Origin: Candidatus Nanoarchaeia archaeon
GTDB taxonomy: Archaea > Nanobdellota > Nanobdellia > Woesearchaeales > SKIA01
Direction: 5' to 3'
Length of the DNA: 64,000 bases
Assembly (NCBI GenBank): GCA_028279685.1
Contig: JANQNG010000036.1
Span: 1 to 64,000, forward strand
Every line of letters begins with the position of its first letter. The stretch's first letter is position 1. Below the pieces are notes generated by a model. The model saw only the letters and a program-made list of their open reading frames with translations, searched no databases and had not been told where the DNA came from. A program made the translations under genes and the position numbers. Positions 25,047-33,625 of this stretch are shown here, piece after piece.

Positions 25047-25401
25047 TGCTTTTCTGGCAGATACTTATGCACTCATAAAATTATTTGAAAAAGATGATGC
25101 ATATCTAGAATATAGGAAAAAACATTTCTATATTACGGAGCATATTTTAGTTGAATTTGCTTATTATCTTATTAGGATTGGTGAAATTCCTGATAAGTAT
25201 ATTAATTCGATCGCATCTCGTGCCTTGGATTTGAATATTTCAACTATTATTGAATCAATGAAATTTCGATTTGCGTTTAAAGAAAAGAAATTTAGTTATG
25301 TTGATTGTGTCAGCTATACTAGAGCATTAGAGCTTGGCATAAAGTTCTTAACTGGAGACAAACAATTCAAAGGAATGCCTAATGTTGAGTTTGTTCGTTA
25401 G
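25033..25401 (+). CDS. VapC-type PIN-domain toxin (RNase)
   Basis: A 122-residue PIN domain. Acidic active-site residues are seen in FLADTYAL (D10), ILVEFAYY (Glu), FSYVDCVSY (Asp) and FLTGDKQF (Asp). Family members are Mg-dependent RNases that often cut tRNA or rRNA. The ATG at 25033 lies inside the antitoxin gene in another frame, giving translational coupling. Together with the AbrB gene it is a complete type II toxin-antitoxin module. Confidence 0.88.
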   Translation: MKSGNAFLADTYALIKLFEKDDAYLEYRKKHFYITEHILVEFAYYLIRIGEIPDKYINSIASRALDLNISTIIESMKFRFAFKEKKFSYVDCVSYTRALELGIKFLTGDKQFKGMPNVEFVR

Positions 25402-25432
25402 CTTTTTAAACCCTTTTTCTTTTCTTATTTAT

Positions 25433-26032
25433 ATGAAAATACTAGGTGCTGGAGATCTACATGGAGATGCTGGATTGGCGAAGAAGTTAGCTGAAAAAGC
25501 AGACAAAGAAGGGGTTGAGTTAGTGCTCTTATGCGGAGATCTCACCATGAGTGGTGAAGGTACAAAGAATTTAATAGGTCCGTTTCTAAAAAAAGGAAAG
25601 AAAGTACTATTGCTTCCTGGCAATCATGAAGGAGAAGAAACCGTAGATTTCTTGGCAGAATACTATGATGTCAGAAACATGCATGGTTATTCTGTTCGTT
25701 ATGATGATTTAGGAATCTTTGGCTGTTCAGGAAATAATGTAGGAGTACATTCAATCTCTGAGAAGGAAACATTTGATTTACTCAAAAAAGGATTTGAAAA
25801 AGTACAGTATCTTAGTAAGAAATTAATGATGACGCATGTGCATCCAGCAGAATCAGTTGCTGAAAAACTCACTTTTCTCCCTGCAAACAAAGCAATCACT
25901 GAAGCGGTGAAGAAATTCCATCCTGATATTCTCCTTTGCAGCCATGCACATGAGGCAGAAGGGCTTGAAGAAACAATAGGAAAGACCAAGGTTTTGCATG
26001 TTGGTCGTGAAGGGATTGTGTTTGATATCTAG
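25433..26032 (+). CDS. Small metallophosphoesterase
   Basis: A 199-residue calcineurin-like phosphoesterase: GDLHGD at residues 7-12, CGDLTMSG, LPGNHEG, THVHPAE and CSHAHEAEG form the dimetal centre. It is smaller than the enzyme at 19854, close to the compact YfcE/MJ0936-type phosphodiesterases. Substrate unknown. The start at 25433 lies about 26 nt after CTTTTTAAAC, so the transcript is leaderless and distinct from the VapBC operon. Confidence 0.9.
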   Translation: MKILGAGDLHGDAGLAKKLAEKADKEGVELVLLCGDLTMSGEGTKNLIGPFLKKGKKVLLLPGNHEGEETVDFLAEYYDVRNMHGYSVRYDDLGIFGCSGNNVGVHSISEKETFDLLKKGFEKVQYLSKKLMMTHVHPAESVAEKLTFLPANKAITEAVKKFHPDILLCSHAHEAEGLEETIGKTKVLHVGREGIVFDI

Positions 26033-26066
26033 AAAGAATTAAATACTTTTAGTTCTGAAATATGGT

Positions 26067-26819
26067 ATGAAACCTTCTGACTGGGATGCTCTTGTTGATG
26101 AATATCATAAGCATATTATCAGTCCATTTCAGCCAGGAGTAAAAAATCCTCTGTTTAGGAAACTTGGAGCTATCAAGAACAAGGAGAAAAAAACGGTTGC
26201 AGATATAGGCTGTGGCAGAGGATGTATTTTAGATCGTCTTGCAAAGCAGTTCAAGAAAGTCTATGCCATTGATTTCTCATCGAAAATGATCAAAACTGCT
26301 AAACAGAGAAATGTATCTAAAAATATAGCATATGTGAAAAAAGATATGCGGAATCTTTCAGCATATTATAAGAAATTTGATGTTGTGATTGCAATAAATT
26401 CTGTTTTATTGCCGAAAATCAAAGATGTTAAACGATCGCTGCTCTCTATCCAAGGCACTTTGAAGAAGGGAGGAAAATTCTTTGGCATATTTCCTTCAAT
26501 GAACGCAGTGTTATACCAAGGATTTCTTATTCTTGAAGATCAATTGAAAAAACATAAAGAGGAGAAGATTGCATTAGAGGAAACAAAGAGAATTCTTGAA
26601 AGAAAAAAATATGGATTTATCAAAGGCATTTACGATGATGATGGAGAAATGCAAAAATTCTATTATGATTTCGCATTAGAGATACGCTTAAGAGATGCTG
26701 GTTTCAAGAATATAAAAATTTCCAAAGTGAAATATCCTTGGGGAACAGCAACAGGAGATTATGAAGATTTCCCTGGCATGCCTGAGATGTGGGATTGGTT
26801 TGTCGAGGCAGAGAGATAA
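26067..26819 (+). CDS. Class I SAM-dependent methyltransferase
   Basis: A 250-residue protein. Motif I VADIGCGRG is at residues 44-52, followed by an acidic strand end (VYAIDFSSKMI), motif III VVIAINSVLLP, and LKKGGKFFGIFPS as the post-motif strand. The fold is the common Methyltransf_11/25 type. The substrate cannot be inferred; the C-terminal part (GTATGDYEDFPGMPEMWDWF) is unusual and may shape the pocket. It is 34 nt after the phosphoesterase gene, with a TTAAATACTTTTAG promoter element between. Confidence 0.87.
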   Translation: MKPSDWDALVDEYHKHIISPFQPGVKNPLFRKLGAIKNKEKKTVADIGCGRGCILDRLAKQFKKVYAIDFSSKMIKTAKQRNVSKNIAYVKKDMRNLSAYYKKFDVVIAINSVLLPKIKDVKRSLLSIQGTLKKGGKFFGIFPSMNAVLYQGFLILEDQLKKHKEEKIALEETKRILERKKYGFIKGIYDDDGEMQKFYYDFALEIRLRDAGFKNIKISKVKYPWGTATGDYEDFPGMPEMWDWFVEAER

Positions 26820-26820
26820 T

Positions 26821-27837
26821 TCAATTCTCTTTTAATTTTTCATAAATACCGTTATGAAACTGTCTCCAGTAATGAATTTTATCTTGGACTAATAAATCAT
26901 AGTTGACAATGTATTTTTCTATCTCTTTTCTGAATAATGCTATACTTTCATTTAATTCTTCTGGATTACTAGCATTCAAATACAATATCATATCATAATC
27001 TCCTATCATTCGACCTGCATAAAATATATTTCTAAGCTTTTGAAATGGTCTTTTTAGAATTTCCAAGGGAGTGTCTTGCACAACACGAACCAATAAATAA
27101 TATGTCACAAATCCTTGCTTAGAAAGATTAGGGATTCCTCCAAAATTCAATATAATCTTATTCTCAATTAAATTAATAATCCCTTTCTTTATAGTTTGTC
27201 TATCTATATGTATCTCTTTACTCATTTCCGTTAATGATTTTCTAGGATCGTCTGCTAAACTCTTGAGAATTTCAACTTCTTTTTTAGAAGGATTATATCT
27301 TTTGAACTTTTCTCCGACGGGAAAATTCCTTGTTGTTAGTATTGAGCTAAATGAATGGTCTAATTTTTTATTAAATGTAGTTCTTAAGTCTAAAACAGGA
27401 TTTAATTGAGTGAATTCCAAGTCTAATAAATGGGTTAAGATAATGTAGTCTTTTACTTTATTATCGCATAGTTCAAATAACTCTTTTCTTATTGTGTTCA
27501 AATGAAATCCGTCAGTTGCATCGACAATAATTTGTATATCGTATTTTCCTATAAATGTATTGATCCACATAACGCTTTTGTGAGTTTTTAGTTTGTCGTA
27601 AACTTCCTGCTTGTTTTCAATATCTTGAAATTGCATAAGAATATGATATCTTGTAAATCCTAATCTTCTTGCATCGACAAACAACAGATACTGATCAATC
27701 ATAGAAGATTTCTCTAATTGCTTTATTTTGTAAGCGACTGTGTCTTTAGATATATTCAAAGCTTGAGCTATAGTTGTATGGGGTACTCTGCAGTTCTGAG
27801 CCATTATTTCTAGGATTTGAAGGTCTTTCTTATCCAT
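26821..27837 (-). CDS. Double-length Lrp/AsnC transcription regulator (first paralogue)
   Basis: A 338-residue protein made of two Lrp units in tandem. Unit 1 has an HTH (DLQILEIMAQNCRVPHTTIAQALNISKDTVAYKIKQL region) and an effector-binding RAM-like domain. Unit 2 repeats this from about residue 185 (KKEVEILKSLADDPRKSLTEMSKEIHID). The ATG at 27837 was chosen because TATTTATAAATA lies about 26 nt upstream. Tandem Lrp proteins are frequent in archaea and may act as pseudo-dimers. The regulated genes are unknown; it lies divergent to a small membrane protein gene, a likely target. Confidence 0.82.
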   Translation of the reverse strand: MDKKDLQILEIMAQNCRVPHTTIAQALNISKDTVAYKIKQLEKSSMIDQYLLFVDARRLGFTRYHILMQFQDIENKQEVYDKLKTHKSVMWINTFIGKYDIQIIVDATDGFHLNTIRKELFELCDNKVKDYIILTHLLDLEFTQLNPVLDLRTTFNKKLDHSFSSILTTRNFPVGEKFKRYNPSKKEVEILKSLADDPRKSLTEMSKEIHIDRQTIKKGIINLIENKIILNFGGIPNLSKQGFVTYYLLVRVVQDTPLEILKRPFQKLRNIFYAGRMIGDYDMILYLNASNPEELNESIALFRKEIEKYIVNYDLLVQDKIHYWRQFHNGIYEKLKEN

Positions 27838-27945
27838 ATTAAGAAATATGTTGTTTTTATTTATAAATATTACGTATTTTTCTGAAAAATAAACAATTAC
27901 TTTATTATATTGTGGAGTATTCAGTATAATTGAGGAGAAACAAAA

Positions 27946-28338
27946 ATGATGAAAAAAATTGTAAATTTTGTGAAGCATCCAGTGATGTATGCTACATCAT
28001 TTTCAGCATTAACTGGGATTATTGAGAGAGAAAAAGCACTGTATGAAAGTGTTGATTACATACAATCATTAGATGTATTGAAAGATACTGCATTAACCAA
28101 TCTACCTTTCTTTGGATTAGTGAATTTTGTTTATGCGCCATTAATAACTTTAGCAACAAAAAAAGGTGGAAGATTGGCTGCGAATGCAGTTTGTTTAGCA
28201 ACCAATGCCGCATTTTACGCTTACGCAAGTCTAACTGGAGATGGAGATCCAACATACCAAGTGGCACTTACTACATCAGTAGGATTAGTTTTAACTAATA
28301 AACAAGTAAGTGATGTGCAGAAATCATCTACTATATAA
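27946..28338 (+). CDS. Small membrane protein, unknown function
   Basis: A 130-residue protein with three weakly hydrophobic helices, at about 44-62, 69-90 and 99-117, rich in Ala, Thr and Gly. A GAGGAG site stands 9 nt before the ATG. It is divergent from the Lrp gene and its 3' end overlaps by 15 bp the 3' end of the SemiSWEET gene on the other strand. No family recognised. PQ-loop partner or transport role is possible but unsupported. Confidence 0.5.
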   Translation: MMKKIVNFVKHPVMYATSFSALTGIIEREKALYESVDYIQSLDVLKDTALTNLPFFGLVNFVYAPLITLATKKGGRLAANAVCLATNAAFYAYASLTGDGDPTYQVALTTSVGLVLTNKQVSDVQKSSTI

Positions 28339-28581
28339 ATAACATCCGATGAGAATTGCGATGAACTCTAAAAGCGCTAAGCCATTCATGGTGAGTATAG
28401 GAATGTTCATTATTTCGATACCATAAAGAACCCAAACAATACTTCCTATAGTTAGGATTATGTAAGTAATAATAGAAAGATCTTTTGCACTTTTTGTCTT
28501 ATAGATTTTGTAGATCTGAGGTAAATTGGCGAATCCATTTACTATTCCAAATATTGTTGCTAATGTTGCTAGTAATGTCAT
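28324..28581 (-). CDS. SemiSWEET/PQ-loop sugar transporter
   Basis: An 85-residue protein with three membrane helices and the PQ-loop motif NLPQIYKIYKTKSAKDLS (residues 19-36), diagnostic of SemiSWEET. These half-transporters dimerise to move sugars down a gradient. Length is exactly that of the family (about 85-95). A TTTTAAAC-like box upstream and a short leader suggest its own promoter. Uptake of host or community sugars would suit a reduced DPANN metabolism, but that is inference. Confidence 0.88.
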   Translation of the reverse strand: MTLLATLATIFGIVNGFANLPQIYKIYKTKSAKDLSIITYIILTIGSIVWVLYGIEIMNIPILTMNGLALLEFIAILIGCYLYSR

Positions 28582-28679
28582 AAAAAATGGTCTTTATACA
28601 CTGCTTTTAAACTTTTTGTACCATAATCTTTATATATTATTATTTATTTATAATAATATTATTGTAAAAAGGTAATAAT

Positions 28680-29252
28680 ATGAAAAATCAGTTGAAGATA
28701 TTGAAATATTTCATAGAGCATAAAGAGAGTTCTATTAGTATAAATCAATTGGCGAGAATATTAGATCTAAATTACAGGATTGCTTTTGAAGATGCGAACA
28801 AATTAAAGAATGAAGGTTTATTACAAATATCTAAAGTTGGCAACACTAATCAATGCAGATTTAACTATAAATATGATGGAAAAATATGGATGGTTGAGGA
28901 TTCCAGGAGAAATACGCTATTAAAAAATAAGAATATTAAAGTTATATTTGATAGAGTAAATGATGTTGAAAATCCTTTCTTTACTCTCTTATTATTTGGA
29001 TCTTATGCGAATAATAAGTCAAAGAAATATTCAGATATAGATCTTTGCCTGATAACTGATGTCACACAGTTGAATGCAAAAATCAAACAGATAGTGAGGC
29101 TTCTCCCACTTAATATACAACTTCTTGATTTCACTGTTGATGAGTTCAGAAGCATGCTAGATACAAAAAAGCAAAATGTTGGAAAAGAGATTGTAAACAA
29201 CAATGTCGTTCTACATAATATTGAGGGATTTTATGGAATAATTTCCGGATAA
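28680..29252 (+). CDS. Winged-helix plus MNT-type nucleotidyltransferase
   Basis: A 190-residue protein. Residues 1-60 form a winged helix (SINQLARILDLNYRIAFEDANKL). About 95-185 form a minimal nucleotidyltransferase with the GSYANNKSKKYSDIDLCLI signature: G-S and two catalytic Asp residues. This is the MNT antitoxin type that AMPylates a HEPN toxin. The HEPN gene follows. An AAAGGTAA site lies before the ATG. The HTH fusion suggests DNA binding and autoregulation. Confidence 0.85.
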   Translation: MKNQLKILKYFIEHKESSISINQLARILDLNYRIAFEDANKLKNEGLLQISKVGNTNQCRFNYKYDGKIWMVEDSRRNTLLKNKNIKVIFDRVNDVENPFFTLLLFGSYANNKSKKYSDIDLCLITDVTQLNAKIKQIVRLLPLNIQLLDFTVDEFRSMLDTKKQNVGKEIVNNNVVLHNIEGFYGIISG

Positions 29253-29326
29253 TTTGTGATTTCTTCCGACGAGCACTGGACATATGTGCCAGAGAGATTA
29301 ATAAGGAAGATGTATTTCTCAAAAAT

Positions 29327-29851
29327 ATGTCTCGCAAAAATAGATTAAAAGAATCGGCATACAATATTAGTAATTATTTGAAGGATGAGTTATTGTGCAA
29401 GCAGAAATGTAAAAAGATTGTCTTTGACACTTATTTGAACAATCATAAAGAATCATTAGAGGTTTTGGATATGTTGGTGATGCATAAGAAATCTTTTCTC
29501 TGGATTATTGTGATATGCTACTATTCAATGTTTTATCTCGCAAACGCTTTGCTTTGCAAGTTAGGATATAAAGTAGGAGATAAATTAGTGCATAAAGTGA
29601 CTGCTGATGCATTATTGTCTCTTGTTGGAGATAAATTGACACATTTTATGATCAATGAATATAAAACAGCATATGAGGAAGCTATGGCTATTTCAGATAA
29701 TCTTGTTCAAAGCTTTGATTTTGAACGTCTTAAGAGAGCACGATTCCAATACGAGACAACAGAGGAGATAAAAGCATCAAAAGCCAAGACCTCTTTTGAG
29801 CGCGCAAAACGATTCAGTCTAGAAATAACTAAATTCATTGATTCATTCTAA
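29327..29851 (+). CDS. HEPN-domain protein, partner of MNT
   Basis: A 174-residue helical protein. ICYYSMFYLANALLCKLGYKVGDKLVHKVTADAL is the usual UPF0332/COG1895 HEPN core, with a later Arg/His region. HEPN proteins are often RNase toxins controlled by an MNT partner, here directly upstream. The first ATG is at 29327, but the same frame is open back to 29225 and encodes a HEPN-like start (CDFFRRALDICAREINKEDV). No ATG, GTG or TTG occurs there; ATT at 29252 or 29228 would be needed, or a frameshift from the MNT gene. The protein is therefore probably about 25 residues longer. Confidence 0.75.
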   Translation: MSRKNRLKESAYNISNYLKDELLCKQKCKKIVFDTYLNNHKESLEVLDMLVMHKKSFLWIIVICYYSMFYLANALLCKLGYKVGDKLVHKVTADALLSLVGDKLTHFMINEYKTAYEEAMAISDNLVQSFDFERLKRARFQYETTEEIKASKAKTSFERAKRFSLEITKFIDSF

Positions 29852-29852
29852 C

Positions 29853-32252
29853 TTAGAACTCAACATCACAACTATTTTCTTTTGCTTGTGTATAAGAAAT
29901 ATCTTCTGCGACTGTTGCTGCTTTGATGTCTTCTTTAACAAAATTGAATTCCTGTTCGGAAATATCGCCACTGATCTTCAGATGTTTAATAGGTTCTTTC
30001 AAGGATACCTGTTCATCTGATTTTTTCTTCCTGGCAGCTGCAACAACAAAAGTAACAAGCTCTCCTGCTTTGTCTGCTTTCTCATTCACCATTGTTTTAT
30101 CGAAAACTGGCCATTCTGTAATATGAATGCTGTTTTTGCTTTCATAATGCATAAAGAACATATGATAAATCTCCTCGGTGATAAAAGGCATCAGAGGAGA
30201 GAATAGTTTCAATATAGTGTATAAGGATGTAAAGAGCGTGTATTGTGCAGAAGCCTTATTCTCATTGTCATTATACAATCGATATTTCACAATTTCCAGA
30301 TACATATCGCAAAATTCCTGCCAAAAGAATTTTTCAGCAATAGCTTTTGCCTGGTGGAATTCATATTTATCAAGAGAAACAGTACAAGATTGTATCACTT
30401 GATGTAATCGTGATAACAACCATTGATCAATCATGGTTAATTTTGGCTTTTCGTGTTTGTATCCTTCAAGATTCATAATACAGAACTTAGAAGCATTCCA
30501 TAATTTATTCATGAATCGTTTCCCTGCAATCATTTCTTTCTCAGGGAAATTCAAATCATCTCCTAGCTTTGAACCAGAGGCCATATATCTTAACATATCT
30601 GCTGAATATTTATCTATCATCACTTGAGGTTCAATAACATTACCTCGAGATTTACTCATTTTTTTCCCTTTAGGATCAAGCATCCATCCATTAATGAAAC
30701 AATCCTCCCAAGGTAATATTTTGAAATGCATTTGACTTTTTACAACAGTGTTGAAAAGCCAGAATGTTATTATATCATGTCCTTGTGGTCTTAAGCTAAA
30801 TGGAACATCTTTTAATTTTTTATACACTGGTTTTCCTTTGAATAATTCTTTGACAATTGTAGGAGTAAGTGATGATGTTGCCCATGTATTAATATTATCT
30901 TTTTCACCCGATATTTTTTTACTTCCGCATTTTGGACATTTATCGACTGGAGGCTTGTCAACTACAGGATCAACAGGCAAATCTTTTGCCAATATTACTT
31001 CACCACAATCATCACAATACCACACTGGAAAAGGTATTCCGAATGGTATTTGTCTGCTTATGCACCAATCCCAGCTTAATCCTTTAATCCAGTTCTCGTA
31101 GCGATTAACGTAATGGGTAGGAAACCATTTAAGCTGCTTGCCCCATTTGAGCATGTCATCTTTTAGGTCAAGATATTTTATGAACCATTGTTTTGAATGT
31201 ACAAATTCTATTTCAGTACCGCAACGTTCATGGCAGTTTACCGCATGAGTTATTTCTTTTTGTTTAACAAGCAGTTTCTGACGCTTCATTTCGTCAACCA
31301 TTTCAGCTCTTGCTTCCTTGATTTTCTTTCCTTTGAATTTGCCTGCAAGTTCAGTCATTCTTCCGTTGCGATCAATCGCAGTCTTTATCGGTAGATCGTA
31401 TTTTTTCTGCCAGTCCATATCCATTTGATCTCCAAAAGTACAACACATCATAATTCCAGTTCCTTTCTCAGGATCAACACCTTCTTCTTCCATAACAGGA
31501 ACTTCAATATCAAACAACGGAACTTTTGCTTTCTTTCCTTTCAAATGCTTGTATCTTTTATCATCTGGATGAAAGAATACTGCAACACATGCAGGAAGCA
31601 ATTCTGGACGAGTAGTTGCAATAACAATATCTTTTCCATCTATTTTGAAAATTATGTCGTTAAAATGGGATTGTAATTCTCTATCTTCTGTTTCAACTTG
31701 TGAAATTGCTGTTCCACACTTAGGACACCACATTGCAGGAGCTTCTTTTCTATACGCTCTTCCCATTTTGTGAATTTCAATAAAGGACCATTGGCTTAAT
31801 TTTTGGCAATGTTCATTGATTGTTGTATATTTAACATCAAAATCACAGCTTATGCCTAGTCGTTTCCAATCTCCTAAATAAGAAGGTCTTAATTCATTTT
31901 CTAATGTTTCTAAGCAGAGTTTTCTGAATTCTTTTCTATCCATATCAGTAGCTCTTACTTTCTTCATTTTCTGGATGAGTAATTGTGTCGGCAAGCCATT
32001 ATCATCAGTGCCAAAAGGCTGCAAAACATTGAATCCTTTCATACGCTTATATCTTGCGATAAAATCTTGCTGACTATTCCCGAAAGCATGACCCATGTGC
32101 ATTTTCCCCGAAACAGTCGGAGGAGGAGTATCTATAGAATAGATCTCTCTATCAGTATCTTCAGCATCAAATGCATATATCTTATTCTCTTCCCAATACT
32201 TCAACCATTTAGGTTCAGATTCCTTAGGATCGTAGCGCTTTGGTAATTCCAT
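29853..32252 (-). CDS. valS: Valyl-tRNA synthetase
   Basis: A 799-residue class I synthetase. HIGH motif appears as SGKMHMGHAFG near residue 50, KMSKS as KKMSKSRGN near 515. A zinc-ribbon pair (CPKCG, HERCG, CDDCG, CPKCG) lies in the editing and connective regions. PPTVSG at the start is diagnostic of ValRS. It charges tRNA-Val and edits Thr. AAGGAG lies before the ATG, and a TTATATAAATC box lies within the short gap after the Lrp gene, so it has its own promoter besides possible read-through. Confidence 0.94.
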   Translation of the reverse strand: MELPKRYDPKESEPKWLKYWEENKIYAFDAEDTDREIYSIDTPPPTVSGKMHMGHAFGNSQQDFIARYKRMKGFNVLQPFGTDDNGLPTQLLIQKMKKVRATDMDRKEFRKLCLETLENELRPSYLGDWKRLGISCDFDVKYTTINEHCQKLSQWSFIEIHKMGRAYRKEAPAMWCPKCGTAISQVETEDRELQSHFNDIIFKIDGKDIVIATTRPELLPACVAVFFHPDDKRYKHLKGKKAKVPLFDIEVPVMEEEGVDPEKGTGIMMCCTFGDQMDMDWQKKYDLPIKTAIDRNGRMTELAGKFKGKKIKEARAEMVDEMKRQKLLVKQKEITHAVNCHERCGTEIEFVHSKQWFIKYLDLKDDMLKWGKQLKWFPTHYVNRYENWIKGLSWDWCISRQIPFGIPFPVWYCDDCGEVILAKDLPVDPVVDKPPVDKCPKCGSKKISGEKDNINTWATSSLTPTIVKELFKGKPVYKKLKDVPFSLRPQGHDIITFWLFNTVVKSQMHFKILPWEDCFINGWMLDPKGKKMSKSRGNVIEPQVMIDKYSADMLRYMASGSKLGDDLNFPEKEMIAGKRFMNKLWNASKFCIMNLEGYKHEKPKLTMIDQWLLSRLHQVIQSCTVSLDKYEFHQAKAIAEKFFWQEFCDMYLEIVKYRLYNDNENKASAQYTLFTSLYTILKLFSPLMPFITEEIYHMFFMHYESKNSIHITEWPVFDKTMVNEKADKAGELVTFVVAAARKKKSDEQVSLKEPIKHLKISGDISEQEFNFVKEDIKAATVAEDISYTQAKENSCDVEF

Positions 32253-32284
32253 TTTTTTCAGACTCCTTCTTCGATTTATATAAT

Positions 32285-33199
32285 TTACTCAAATACGCAG
32301 CTTGGAGGACCTACACTGACAACATCTTGGTGAAACAATGATGTCTCAATAACGCTTGTCTGCGGAAATTTTTCCTCAATTTGCTGTATTATTAATCTAA
32401 GCTCATAAGGATCTTTTACAACTACTCCGATCTCAATGAATGGATCTCCAATATATTCTGCAATAAAAGATACTTTTGAGTGTGATTCCATATATGGAAT
32501 TAATTGTTCAACATTTTTGTTTTCAATAAATACGCTATATTGATACAAATCCAATTTTGAAAGATCAACAAAAACAGTATATTGCTGTATAGCTCCAGAG
32601 TTTTCTAAATTTCTGATTCTTTTCAATACAGCAGGTGCTGTTAGTTTTACTTCTTTTGCAATATTTACTATTTCTATACGCGCATCCTCTGATAATAATT
32701 GAAGTATTTTCTTATCCTTCTCGTCTATTTTAATTTTATTTACTTTAACTAATGTTTTTTCTTTTCCCATTATTTTTTCATAATAGAAACTATTCTTTTT
32801 ATGGAAAGTAAACCTATAGGATAATATATCTTCCTTGAAAATGTTATAAAATTCTTTAAATCTCTTATCAACTTCCTCATTTGTTTTTCCAAGTATAGAA
32901 AATCCAAAATGCCAAACTCCTGTAAGTTCTGCAACCCAAGAAACAAAAGAAGAGTTATGGAAATAATCAATTAATTTTTCATTAGCTGTTGCTTTTACTT
33001 TAATAAAAACAGCGGCTCCAACATTATCTAATGTATCTATTATTGTAATATATTTTTGTATTATTTTCTTTTTCTCAAGCTGCTTCATATGGTAATTAAC
33101 CAACTCTCTTGAAGTTCCTAGTTTTTTTGCTAATGTTGTTTGTGCTTGTCTTGAGTTGACTAACAGCTCTCCTAGCAGGTTTTCTTGAAGTTTATTCAT
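32285..33199 (-). CDS. Double-length Lrp/AsnC transcription regulator (second paralogue)
   Basis: A 304-residue tandem Lrp protein. HTH 1 is in residues 1-50 (AQTTLAKKLGTSRELVNYHMKQLE), the first effector domain to about 145, HTH 2 at about 160-205 (KKILQLLSEDARIEIVNIAKEVKLTAPAVLKRI), then a second effector domain. It matches the build of the regulator at 26821. valS begins 32 nt after its stop on the same strand, so it may respond to an amino acid such as valine, but this is speculation from position. A TATTTATAATATATA element lies upstream. Confidence 0.83.
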   Translation of the reverse strand: MNKLQENLLGELLVNSRQAQTTLAKKLGTSRELVNYHMKQLEKKKIIQKYITIIDTLDNVGAAVFIKVKATANEKLIDYFHNSSFVSWVAELTGVWHFGFSILGKTNEEVDKRFKEFYNIFKEDILSYRFTFHKKNSFYYEKIMGKEKTLVKVNKIKIDEKDKKILQLLSEDARIEIVNIAKEVKLTAPAVLKRIRNLENSGAIQQYTVFVDLSKLDLYQYSVFIENKNVEQLIPYMESHSKVSFIAEYIGDPFIEIGVVVKDPYELRLIIQQIEEKFPQTSVIETSLFHQDVVSVGPPSCVFE

Positions 33200-33301
33200 T
33201 TACAAATATTAATATTTATAATATATAAAGTTAATTATTGTAAAAAAATAGATAAAAAGTTTTATTATTACTAATATATTTGTTATTTTTAGGTGATAAA
33301 T

Positions 33302-33625
33302 ATGAATGTGAATATTTTGAAAAAAATAGCTGTTCCAACTCTAATTTTATCAACAATAATGGCATTAAATTATATAGGATATAGATCAGAAGATTCTTTT
33401 AGAAACGAAATGCTAGAAAGAGTTCAATATTTAGATGGAGTTAAAGGACATAGTAAAGAAGATGCGAAAGTGCTAACTGAGATTGTAAGAGAAATTTATG
33501 ATTTTGATAGCTCTTTTGTTTTTTATGAAATATCAAGCACTAAAAGATTTTGTAAATATGGTGATATTTGCAAGCTATCTTCAGTAAAAACATACCTTGA
33601 CTCAACATTAGTAGCTAACCCTTGA
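33302..33625 (+). CDS. Small secreted or anchored protein, unknown function
   Basis: A 107-residue protein. An N-terminal hydrophobic stretch (about residues 7-24) acts as a signal anchor; the rest is polar, with C-x5-C near the end (RFCKYGDICKL) that could form a disulfide outside the cell. GGTGATAAAT directly precedes the ATG at 33302, so I preferred it to a GTG at 33293 inside that site. Its stop overlaps the end of rtcB on the other strand by 11 bp. No family recognised. Confidence 0.55.
   Translation: MNVNILKKIAVPTLILSTIMALNYIGYRSEDSFRNEMLERVQYLDGVKGHSKEDAKVLTEIVREIYDFDSSFVFYEISSTKRFCKYGDICKLSSVKTYLDSTLVANP

Noticed and set aside
24925-25401. A longer 158-residue PIN protein starting inside the antitoxin gene
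   Set aside because: The extra N-terminal residues are the antitoxin's sequence in another frame. The ATG at 25033 gives a normal-length VapC.
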